From Isoetes taiwanensis (taxonomy: Eukaryota > Streptophyta > Lycopodiopsida > Isoetales > Isoetaceae): a stretch of DNA of 64,000 nt. Under the pieces are notes generated by a model, which searched no databases, had not been told where the DNA came from, and was given only the letters and a program-made list of their open reading frames with translations. Below are positions 12,111-22,307 of this stretch, in pieces (position 1 is the first letter of the stretch; each line of letters opens with the position of its first letter). Made by a program: the position numbers and the translations under genes. The stretch covers positions 13,810,386 through 13,874,385 of the forward strand of contig JAJEKV010000003.1 of NCBI GenBank assembly GCA_021234155.1, written 5' to 3'.

Positions 12111-13172
12111 TTTGTTTGAGTGCATATTCATAAAGGGGTGACATAGGGCAGCAAAAGCTCCCTTTTTTTTTCCTTTCCCACAATTATACAATACATGTAT
12201 GAAACTGTGATATCACTATACGGCATATCCCGATTTGTGGGAGCATACTATAAATGAGAATCTAGCTTTGGTACAGAGGCAAGCACAACTTTCCAACAAC
12301 TCTTGATGCCTAGAGAGGCCCCCCGTGGAAATACCATCCAAACAAAATAACACACTAAAAATAGGTGAACCATAATACATAAAACTCCATCCCCTCTATG
12401 GATGGATATGTTCTATCATGTGTGCGCATCTCATAAATATTAGTTGGTCTCTCGTGGAGATGCCACACATGCGTGCGCGCGCGCGCACGGACGCGGGGTC
12501 AAAGACCTAAAGCCTAAATGTTGGTGCTTCTAGATTAAAAAAATGCTCTTGCCTCCTATAAAGCTTAGCTCATGGAAGGAGTAAGTGGTCCTATTGTATG
12601 CAAAGCTTTCCATTCATATCGGCATTCCTCCTCTTCCTCCTCCTCATAAGTAAATGTTGAAGGCCAATGTGGACCTAGCCTAGACCATGGTAGTGACATA
12701 ACCTTAGTGACTAAAACGTGGATTCCAACGAATGTGGCATAAAAATGCTAAACTTTATTATTTGTCCCCATCCAATAAAATCTTCCATTGACTCATATGC
12801 TATTGGTGCAATTGGATATAATATAAGATCTTAGATTATGGATGAGGATAAACCACAGTGATGACATCTTATTTGCCGAATAATTAAAATGCGTATTGAA
12901 TAGATGTTCACATTTAGCAAATGGGAAATTGCATGAAGATGCAATAGGATGGTTGGCACGAAGGGAACAATTACACGGTTGTAAGTTGAAATACGGGGGG
13001 GCCCTTTTCCTTTTCTATTATATGCCTTTATGTGAAAATGCCTTTATCTCACGATTTATAAGTGCTGAAATTGTCTTCTAGAATTAGAGCATGTAGGTTC
13101 CAAGGAAGAGATGACTTTGATAATTCTTTTAGACTAATAAGTTAGTTTGGGAAGAGGCGGAACCAAAATTCA
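12111..13172. other. Gene-poor interval with a CG-alternating tract
   Basis: No gene is supported. An alternating purine-pyrimidine tract (GTGCGCGCGCGCGCGCAC-like) lies at about 12471-12490 and could adopt Z-DNA; this is inference from composition only. Confidence 0.45.
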
Positions 13173-13914
13173 ATGGGCAAAGCGCTGGGGCGGCTAAGCA
13201 GGGCGGTCCGAACATTAGGGTTCTTGGTTTTTATGCTCGTTTCTTTGATCGTATCCTGTGCGCCCTGCCTCATTTCTCTTGCCGATATTCTCATCACCGG
13301 AAGCGCCTCGCTTTTTGCCCTCAAACCCAACTGGGCCGACTACAAATTTCGCTCTTCAATTATCGATATTCCTATTCTATCCTTGCTCAGATCCTTCATC
13401 GCAATAAGTAAGCAATCTATTCTTTTCTCTGCCCAAAATTCTCTTTTTGGGTTTTTTTTTAATTCAATTCCGTTGTGGGTTGTCTAATTCGCGTCTGTTC
13501 CTTTCAGGTTCATACAGTTTGTGCTGCAATTGCAATCTTTTATGCTACGAGCCGTATGTGGGCACGACGATTTTGTGTTTGGGGGGTTCTATAATTTATT
13601 TGATATCAAAAGCCTGTTTGCTGGTTCCGAAGGATTTAAGCAGCAGCTATGTGTGTGGATTATTGCTTGCCTTTGTTTCGTCTATGATTTTTGCGTTCGG
13701 GCATGTGGCCGTTGGATTGAAGACAAAATTGGAGGCTCAGAGACGGCTGCTGCTACTTTGGGGAGACGAAGAAGCTGTTGTGTCTAAATATTCCAAAAAG
13801 GTTGCCGATATTCCAACCCAGAAAATGCCCCAATTCTGGCATTGGTTTCTTCTAACTAGATATATAAATTTAGCTTCGAAGGGGCTGCCCCACCACACTC
13901 TTATTAATATCTAG
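13173..13914 (+). CDS. N-terminal membrane region of a plant alpha/beta-hydrolase-type protein (apparently truncated)
   Basis: Two exons join cleanly: 13173-13407 (donor GTAAGC) and 13508-13914 (acceptor TTTCAG), with a phase-1 serine codon across the junction, giving 213 residues. Membrane helices are evident near residues 15-40 (LGFLVFMLVSLIVSCAP), 95-115 (TTILCLGGSIIYLISKA) and 125-145 (GLLLAFVSSMIFAFGH). The pattern FxSSIIDIPILSLLRSF, then EPYVGTTILC, then FAFGHVAVGLKTKLEAQRRLL follows, from memory, the N-terminal part of a plant membrane protein whose longer C-terminal part is an alpha/beta hydrolase. No hydrolase exons were found downstream before unrelated repeats begin. Either the stop at 13914 truncates the gene, or a further donor lies inside exon 2 and the rest is lost or distant. 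The start is the ATG at 13173, whose frame stays open into the family-like sequence. Confidence 0.6.
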
Positions 13915-14099
13915 CATGCCGTCCAATATATGGCAAAGCCGTCCAATATAATGGCAATGGCACATTGTATAGCAGTTTGACCACTTGAATTTTACTTCTC
14001 CATGCCCTTTCTGCTAAACTAAGTTGGGCACATATTTTTGCATCTCTTTCTATGTACATTTATACATTCAATTGACCCCCCTGTATTTTTTTCTGCTTG

Positions 14100-14265
14100 T
14101 CAATATTACAAATGGAAGGCTGAGATTAGTGAAAGTTTTTTTCGAAACCCTAGTATTAATGTTCTGTTTTGCATCAGGAGAAAACTCGATCTTTGCTTTT
14201 GATCTTCGATCTTTGATTGGCCTCCGCGGACGATAAAAGAACCTTCCTTCCTTCCTTCCTTCCTT
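14100..14265 (+). mobile_element. LINE/SINE 3' tail with (TTCC)n end
   Basis: The sequence resembles the LINE 3' UTR seen at 11.96-12.08 kb and 51.04-51.15 kb: a CGAAACCCTAGTATTAATG segment, then GGCCTCCGCGGACGATAAAAG, ending in a (TTCC)n run at 14242-14265. Confidence 0.55.
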
Positions 14266-14591
14266 TTGATCTTTGCTTTCACGCATGTGATGTGCAAAAA
14301 TTTTCTTATGGCCATGATACATTTGCTTAGATAAATGCCTAGAGCAATAACATGGCAACTTAGATCCAAATGGAGGACATCCAAACTCGGCCCTTGTTTG
14401 CAGACCTATGCATTAAGAAATAAAAATTGAAAAAGACATTACAATCATCAACTAAATAGAGCCTATAGCTTACAATCTACATTGCATACACACCTAAATG
14501 CATAACCAAATCTCGAGTACTCATGAATGGTAAAAATAATGCATAACCAAATCTCGAGTAGTCGTGAATCGTGAAACAACATATAGCATAC

Positions 14592-14852
14592 AAGGTAGTT
14601 GCTTAGGTGACTTGGCTATATCATGCATTTTGAATCCCTTTCAATAGCATACAAGGTAGTTGCTTTGGTGACTTGGCTATATCATGCATTTCGAATCCCT
14701 TTCAATAGTATTTATAAACAAGGTAGTTGCTTTGGTGACTTGGCTATATCATGCATTTCGAATCCCTTTCAATAGTATTTATAAACAAGGTAGTTGCTTT
14801 GGTGACTTGGCTATATCATGCATTTCGAATCCCTTTCAATAGTATTTATAAC
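14592..14852. repeat. Tandem repeat, four units of 61-67 bp
   Basis: AAGGTAGTTGCTT begins units at 14592, 14653, 14720 and 14787. Each continues GGTGACTTGGCTATATCATG and CGAATCCCTTTCAATAG. The last three units include TATTTATAAAC and are nearly identical, so amplification is recent. A separate 41-bp two-copy duplication (GCATAACCAAATCTCGAGTA) lies just upstream at about 14499-14570. Confidence 0.9.
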
Positions 14853-14989
14853 GTTTTGATGAGTGGCTCCAGATATCATACATACATATATTTAACTTAT
14901 ACTTATCTAACTTGAAAAGAGTTAGAAGATATGTGTTGTCACTACAAATTTTTAACTTAAATTGAGATTGATATATACCTGGAACAATA

Positions 14990-15470
14990 AGTGTCAACAT
15001 GAGGTGGCTTGCTTTTGTTGCCATCCAGGAGGGATGTTATAATTCACTACCACAACAAGCCACACACTAAGATTTGAGGACAGGTGACCAAAAGGATAAA
15101 TTTCGTCTAAACCAAAGGAAATACGCAAGTTTCTTGGTTCTATTTTAAACATAAGCCAGTTGTCCTCAATATGTTTCATTGTTTTACCATCAATTGTTGG
15201 TCGTAGAACTCCATCTATGCTCTGGTGCTTTAAATGATCTCCATAAGTGCAATTATTAAAGGGCATCACAACACCCTAGGTGTCAATGGCATATGCCGCA
15301 AGACCTTCCTTTGGGACTCATGTAATTTTCATCTTAGCATCATATCTACACTCATTACATTTGAGCGAGTTTGCATAGTCATTGCAGCAAAGAATACAAT
15401 TATTGGGGCATGCGTGGATGGAATTATACTCCAGCCCTAATTGACTCAAACATTGCACCTCATCTATCCC
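14990..15470 (-). pseudogene. CACTA (En/Spm) transposase tnp2 fragment
   Basis: Read on the minus strand, the segment contains LGLEYNSIHACPNNCILCC, then a C..C metal-ligand pair (LKCNECRYD), then after a frame break FNNCTYGDHLKHQSIDGVL, and finally FGLDEIYPFGHLSSNLSVW followed by VVVVNYNIPPGW. These are the classic tnp2-family landmarks (IDACPNDC; GLxxDGxNPFGxxSxxxSxWPVxxxxYNLPP). The C-terminal half of the transposase and CACTA terminal repeats were not found. A frameshift and a stop lie near 15290-15320. This is a remnant of a DNA transposon and is certainly inactive. Confidence 0.8.
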
Positions 15471-15689
15471 TCGGAAGCCAATGCCCATTTGGTAGGCTAT
15501 ACCTCAAGAAGCTACAAAAAAATCAAATCAACATGTATACTTAAACAATTAAATAATAATAAAAATGATATGAAGCAAAATCTTACTTGAATAGTTGCAA
15601 AACACTATTGTTGCTCCATTTGCACATGGGGGTTTATAATTAATAGGCATGTTGCTAATGAAGAAGCATAGACTGATTGCGCCCATTCG

Positions 15690-16050
15690 CACAAGAGCAC
15701 TGCCTTAGAATTGAGATAGGCAAATGGGCCTAGGAAGATCGCAAATATAGACTATGTCAATGTTGCCAACTGAGGATTATTGAAGACGAGTACCACATTC
15801 TTCAGAACTGCCCAGCCTTTGGCCCTATCAAAGCATGTTATGTTGGGTTGATTCCACAGAACCAATTGCTACATGTGGTGTTGGAGGTGGCTTCAGTGGG
15901 GGTCCTAGCATCATACCTCTGGGAGGTAATATGACATCGGTTTTTTTTAATATGGATAATAATAGGTCTTTTGTGTTCTTTGTTTGAACCCCATAGGCCT
16001 CTTTGGTCTCCATGGACGAAAAAAAATCAATTTAATTCTATTCTAAATTG
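15690..16050 (+). mobile_element. LINE 3' fragment with (TTCTA)n tail
   Basis: A plus-strand frame near 15762-15835 reads RQLRIIEDEYHILQNCPAFG, the zinc-ligand-like 'EDExHxLxxCPAF' C-terminal motif also found near 50820-50870. It is followed by the shared 3' tail (TTTGGTCTCCATGGACGAAAA) ending in an AATTCTATTCTA run at 16040-16050. Everything 5' of the motif is lost. Confidence 0.7.
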
Positions 16051-18896
16051 AATGGCCCGTCCATGACTTGGTTGTTATTATCTTAGACTTCGAATGCAAC
16101 TTCAGCACCTTCAATTTCATTTTCCAAAAAGTTGTTAATAGCTTCGACTAGACTAGACTAGGGAGCAAAATTCCCATCCAATGATAGATCTGTCTAACTA
16201 ATTGATGTCGATAATTAAAGAACAATGATAACTATATGGGCTAATCCTTTATAGGATATAATGCTATATATTAACCATATGGCCTACCTCATCTCTTTCT
16301 CCTAGTACATTTGTTTGAATGGGTGCATTGAGACACAATCCATAAGCAAACTTATGGTGCTATTGAGTGTAAAATGTTATCTAGCTACTGCCAGCATTCT
16401 TTACACCAACAAAGTGCCACTTCATCAAAATAGTATCACATGGATCACATATCTGAATATGTACCACACTCACAGGGGGTTCCAAGGGGATTTGATATGG
16501 ATGCATAATTCACCATTCTTGAGCTATAATATGCAAAGTGCATGGTAAAGAAAAAACTAGCCTCCTGTGAAGTTCACAAATTCCTTCAAAAGTATGGTCG
16601 GTACTTTGATATGCCACTTCTAGTTGCTAAATGCTTTTATCACACATATAGAGCTTGAGGAGTTGAACTATTCTTGCGACATGCAAACTTTTCCATGCAC
16701 AGAGAATGCCATCCTGCTTCCAATACTTGATGCTTGCAAGCAATATCTTGAAGACAAGAATATTGCTCCTCAATAAGAGGGTCTGATGACATAAACTGAG
16801 AGGGAGATGAACTAGAAGGAGGCAGTCGTGCAGAAACAACTTCAAATGACGGCACAAAAGTCGGTAACATTGGTGAATTAACTAGTGCAGGAGTAAACAA
16901 AGTAGATGATGATCGGTCTATCCTTAATATTAAGAAACATCTTGGCAAGCGCTAGTCCATTAAGCAGATGTAGTTTGAGTTTGAAGAAAAGAAGACTTAA
17001 CCATGATGATTGAGGAATAGAAATACAAGCAAAAGAGACACATAAACTTGAGGAACATTAACAATAGAATGGGTAAGATGCATGTCCAATCTATTGGCAA
17101 TAGCAATCATAAAATCAAGAATTTGTAATTCAAGTGGAAAACCTTTCTCGCAAAACAATAAGGCATGCGCAATGCACCAGACTTCCTTGGCAGGAATCCC
17201 GAAGAATAAATTTGGTATTGAAGATAATGCCCCTAAAGAATACCAACACCACGTTTTGCAAGCCTATCCATTGTAAGTGAGGAGTCGAACATAACCAGCA
17301 AGAATGCAATAGCTTCAAACACCTTCAAAGATGCATAATGAGGAAGATCAATGATATTTTAGCCAAAATCCAATTGGCATACAAGTGCATGAAGATTTTG
17401 AATACATTGCAAAATAAATAGTATGATCAATCTCAACAAGTGGCAGGCTAGCTTGTATAAAAGCAGTTGAGCACTCCTATACCTCATAGAAAATATGTTC
17501 CAAAAGCATTTGAACATCCATTCGAGCATTCTGTGCTTGCAAGTCGTTCAGATATAAGATTCTTTTTTATTGTTCTGCAACATGATATTCAATGCAGCAG
17601 AGATATTCAATGCGGCAGAGACATGAGCAGATTGCCCACCAGATGTCATATCACGTTTGATCCAATTACTCTGCCAAAGTAGTATGACGTTAAACTACTA
17701 AATTAAATTAAATTAAATCTTGTAAAAGACACCCTAACTACTACATTAGAAGAACGCCAAAAGCAGAGGCACCACTAGAAGTAGCAATGATGGTTTCCAC
17801 TTGAGAAGTAGAAAGAGGTGCAGATTCAAAAAGAGGTGGGATGTACTGTAAATCCATACTTATATTAACAGGCGCAGGGCCAAAAGCAAGAGGATTGAGG
17901 GGAGCATTTATTTGGTAAATTAAGAAGCAGCAAAGAAGAGTTATATCATGCACAGAAGAAAAAATGAAGTGCCAACTACCATTTTAGAGGCACCCATGGT
18001 TGAAAAAAAGCATTCCCGAAGCTAGGGAATTAGAATTATTTGCCCTTTGAGATTTATTGATTCGACTCCTTAACACTTTGGCCATGTCCTTAAGCAAGTT
18101 ATACAACTCCGATGTCCTTTCGAGGGAAGGAGACTTCTAACACCTAGCGCATAATATGTGTGCAACCCTCCGCCGTCACATCTCAATGCCATGATGCCAG
18201 TTCCAAATATCTCACTTTGCACCCTTTGCCCCGACTATCTCACTCAAATCCAAATCCATACCCATCACTCAAATCCAAACCCTAAATAACCATTGAGAAT
18301 ATTTAAATACCCTATGGAATTGTAACGCAAGAAACATGGCTTCAAAAGAACCTCTTCTGTAAAATCCCACGATAATGATAATAATCATGTCTTTTCAAGA
18401 CCTCAAGATAATAGAACAACTCAAGACCAACCTTTCCCTCCCACCTTCATTTCTAGCTAACTTCTTCCCTCACCCCTTACCAAAAGTTTATCCCAGAACT
18501 CCAAAATCGAAACTCTAAACCACCTTAACTTTGCTAATGCTACATGCAGCTGAAGACTCTGTTTTTATTTGCTTTTGCATCTAATCGAAGCAACATACCC
18601 TGCAAAATTAAACAAAACCACACATAGCAATACGACGTGTCCACCAGAGGAAATGAAAGGAAGCGGGACGGGATCCGCCATACCTAAAACTTCCTCCTAT
18701 CCCCTGTTATTTCCGGACTCCTCGACTTCCTCCTCCTTGTCTTCTTTCGACTACTACTTCGATGGATGGCAACCCAGGCAGGAAGAAACTTCACATAACG
18801 CTGTGAGAGAAGATCATCCATACTGTCAAAACGGTATATCCAGCGGTACAAAAAGTATACCCACCCAAAAAAAGAAACAACACTCTGAAGTAAAAT
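16051..18896. other. Gene-poor interval
   Basis: I see no supportable gene. Minus-strand open stretches at 16640-16948 and 17741-17953 and a plus-strand one at 18569-18898 have serine/proline-rich, exon-like composition but no family signature or matched splice sites. They may be parts of the CACTA element or of a lost gene. Confidence 0.4.
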
Positions 18897-19170
18897 GACA
18901 ATTTGTTACAACATTTTGAGAAATCATAACTATGAATCAAATTATACCCAAAATAGCACGCTTAATGCTACTAAAATATCTTACTAGAGAACTGTGCCTC
19001 ATTAATCAAAAGACTGTTGACATTTCCATGGAATAACATGACAATTTGTTACAAAATTATGAGAAATCATAACTATGAATCAAATTATACCCAAAATAAC
19101 AAGCTTAATGCTGCTAAAATATCTATCTTATGAGAGAACTGTGCCTTACTACTCAAAAGACTATAGACAC
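18897..19170. repeat. Two-copy tandem duplication, unit about 142 bp
   Basis: ACAATTTGTTACAA begins two copies, at 18897 and 19039. Both continue GAGAAATCATAACTATGAATC and end near AGAGAACTGTGCC plus CAAAAGACT. Divergence is visible, so it is older than the 67-bp repeat at 14.6 kb. Confidence 0.85.
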
Positions 19171-19824
19171 GTAAGTGAATAACTCTGCCTACAAGTGAAT
19201 AAACTCGTATTCTCTCACTAATCAGCAGCATTTTTGGATTACCCTCGCATTTTTTATATGGAGTCAAGGAGGAGACCATTAAAGTAACTTGGAAACTACC
19301 TTTTAATTGTTGATTCTGGAAGGCGCACCTTCTTTCATGGTTCTTTCCTTTCTAGCAAAAACTATTTCCCAAACTCTCCTTCAATCTCTGAAGAAAATGA
19401 AACCAGAAAAGGAGAACGCCCTGTTCAAGTTTTTCTTTAAGAAAATGACTTTAATAGTCAATTTCTTGTCATAGTTCTCACTTCCTGTATTTATTATCTT
19501 CAATCAAAATATTCGAACCATTATCAGCCTCAAACTGCAGCATGTGTTCCCCAACAATAACGTAACTCAAGGCACTTTTTGATATTCCAAATCCCATTGA
19601 CAAAATGCATAAGACTGTCAAAATTGCTAATTATTCTGCATCAAAAGTTGACATTTAAGACATCAACAACAACTGTCATAAACAGAAAGCTGGCCATGTA
19701 ACCATTCATGGCCAGCTTTCTGCCTTTGAATAACTGGAACATCTTGATGAATAAAAAGAAAAGTTGATCCAAAACTCTGTTACGAGATATACCCTCCATA
19801 TGCAAATACCCCTCAATCCCAAAG

Positions 19825-21971
19825 CTACAAAGCATCCAGCCTTTCAGATACCTCATGATTTCTCAAACCTGATGTGGCTGCCCTTAAGCTATCTCCTATG
19901 TTATTTAAGGCACTCAGAAAGGCTTCCCCAAGTTGCAGAGTACGAGTTAACTTCTCCTTCTCAAACTCCAATCTAGACCTTTCTAGAGCCATCTCTTCCT
20001 TGTGTCGTTTTTCTCTCATGGTTTCACATTCCTTTAGTGCATCCAGAATGTTTTTATTATTTATCTGGAGTATGTGGCCAAGGCCTTCAGCTACTTTTGT
20101 AAATGCTTTCCTTTTTTTACCTTGTCCCTCTCCACTGTTTTCCTCACATTCAGATTCAGAATGATCAGCGCTGCTCCCAGCAGCGTGTGTTGCATTTGAT
20201 CCTGCACCCACTTGGCAACATGAGCATAGCAACCTATTGATATTAAAATACATGCATGCTAACTAGAAGATGTTAGAATAACAATATTTAAAAGCAGCAA
20301 TATGGATTCTTGGCATGTAAGGATGTGAGGTATCTAAAACAAAGGCTGTGTATCCAACTATGTTAAGAACCCTTAAATTTGTCAACAGTCGTACAGAATT
20401 CCCTAAAAGGAAAAAGAAAATATAACTTGATAAAATTAAACACACCTATATACCATTTCGCATTACCTCAAATATATAACAGAACCTGAAAAGCTTTGAT
20501 GGTTCTCTAAATTCCACACTTGAACAATCTTGAATGCAAGCACTAACAGCATGACACTTATGGGCCACAATTTTCACACCCTGGCATGGTTGAAAACAGC
20601 AGTGAGAAGGTAACATTTTCGTTTACCACGATACCACTTAGCTGACATACTACCAAATGGTAAATCGGGATTTAGGTAAAATATGATTTCTGAAGGTCTA
20701 TGTAGAAAGTGACAGAAAATGTGGGCATGCTGGATGACAGTCATACTCGCGCAGAGAAGAAAATAGCAGGATCAGGCCACCTAAGCTTGCCTTAGCAGGG
20801 GAGATGTTCCAATCCTATAGCACTGCAGGCCTGTAAGGAAGACTGATCATTCAGGAGAGATTGGACAATGAAATGAAACCTAGATGACACTGCTGACGTA
20901 ACTGTATCGTGCAATGGCTCTACAAAATAGTGCCTTAATGAAACCAACAAACTGTTGGATTTTCTCTTGTACTCTAATCATGGTACTTTGTATTTTAGAA
21001 ATGGGGGAGAAGCAAGAGGATAACTAAATTTGAGCTTGTGGCATATCTTAAGTAGCCATGCTAATCAAGATAAAAGTGCCATTGAGCTTTTAGCCACGTT
21101 TTGCTGATGTTTAAGGATGAAACGGAGAATTTTAAGGCTGAGGAGAGAAGACTCAGTCTAATTCTGGTTTGTATGATCTGTTTTATGAATGCAAAATCAT
21201 ACCCTACTGTGCCTACATACCAAATGCCTGCCCTCATAGCTCTAATTATCGTGACAAGCAGTATACTTCACTCCATATAACTTGCAAACCAATGAGCATA
21301 AAGATCTAGTGGGAGAATGATCGACATTTCATTAGTAACTCACCAACTAGTTAGATCTAGTAGCATTTGAGTCCTTGTAATTTGAAGAAGAATACTAAAA
21401 TGCTTTCACGAGCTATAGCTCTTCAGTAACTAATGAATTTACCATTGAGAACACGCCATATAGGTGTAGACGATGTATCTACCACAAGCTCCCCAGAACT
21501 GACCGCCCTATTTTTTGCATGCCATTCAATCATCGCATCATAAATTTCTTTGTGAAAATTCCTTGGCAACCTGTTAGCCCGTTTCTCATCCATATTCATA
21601 AGCCAGTAAGATCTTACACCTCCACAAGCTGCATTTCTTTCATTCTCACTAATTCTTTTAAATTCAAGACTCAATGCTTGCCATTTATCATGGCACTGAT
21701 ATGCACTACGATGCACATTTAAGCTCCAACATCTATCTTCAATCCACTCCCAACGCTCTCGAGCCCTTTTAGCATTAGAAAGGGCTTGGGCATCTCTTTC
21801 CTTCTCTTCCATACGAGCTTTGATGAGAACAAGAATCTCTGCCACCATCCAAGAGCCCCGTTTGAAGGAGCGACCCTTCGAATCAAACGTATGAAGATTA
21901 AGAATCGGATTTGGGCCTGTTTCTCTAAATTCGCTATGGAAAGCGCCGGATTCCTCCGCGATCTGTTCCAT
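19825..21971 (-). CDS. Trihelix (MYB/SANT-like) transcription factor, two exons
   Basis: Trihelix factors bind GT-type promoter elements in the nucleus. Exon 1 is 21971-21443 and exon 2 is 20201-19825 on the minus strand. Donor GTAAAT and acceptor TGCAG give a phase-1 glycine codon and a 301-residue protein. The DNA-binding domain spans about residues 38-125. It has the spaced aromatics W41, W74/W76, W82 and W97, and the words GSWMVAEILVLIKARMEEK, WIEDRCWSLNVHRSAYQCHD and DKWQALSLEFKRI, followed by RSYWLMN. Exon 2 starts acidic, carries a KKRK basic patch (205-208, likely nuclear localisation) and ends in a charged alpha-helix/coiled coil (about 225-275), as in many plant trihelix proteins. 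The ATG at 21971 is the first methionine that keeps the domain in frame; an overlapping frame starting at 21985 is a shadow. Both exons are free of breaks, so the gene is probably functional. Confidence 0.85.
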
Positions 21972-21985
21972 ATGCCAGACGACAT

Positions 21986-22307
21986 GGCTGCTAGAGGGCC
22001 CCTGTATTCGCCGACGTACTGTGACGTGGCGGCGAGATTTACATGTGTATAATATAGTTGGGCAATTAACAGTTAAAAATACCAGAGGGGTTGCCCTTGG
22101 GAAAGATTATGTTTGTTTTTCATTTGTTAGCACATGGAGACGCTGTTTTCCAATTATACTAGTTACCGCTAATATGTTTAGTTGTGAAGGTTATAGTAAT
22201 GAAGCATACAATAATTAGAAGTGCGAGATGAAGCGTCATCTAGGAAGAAGGGGATATACACCCCTACGAGCCCCTTACAGGAGATAAATGGGCGAGCTCG
22301 GGGGGGC
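21986..22307. other. Upstream region of the trihelix gene
   Basis: About 320 bp separate the trihelix start from the left end of the retroelement. It should hold that gene's 5' UTR and proximal promoter (read leftward), but no convincing TATA box was identified. The retroelement begins at 22308. Confidence 0.4.

Noticed and set aside
12471..12490. Regulatory Z-DNA element
   Set aside because: Alternating CG/CA tracts of this size occur by chance as microsatellites; nothing nearby supports a regulatory role.
16640..17953. Possible exons of a minus-strand gene (Ser/Pro-rich)
   Set aside because: No family match, and no donor/acceptor pair that joins the pieces in phase.
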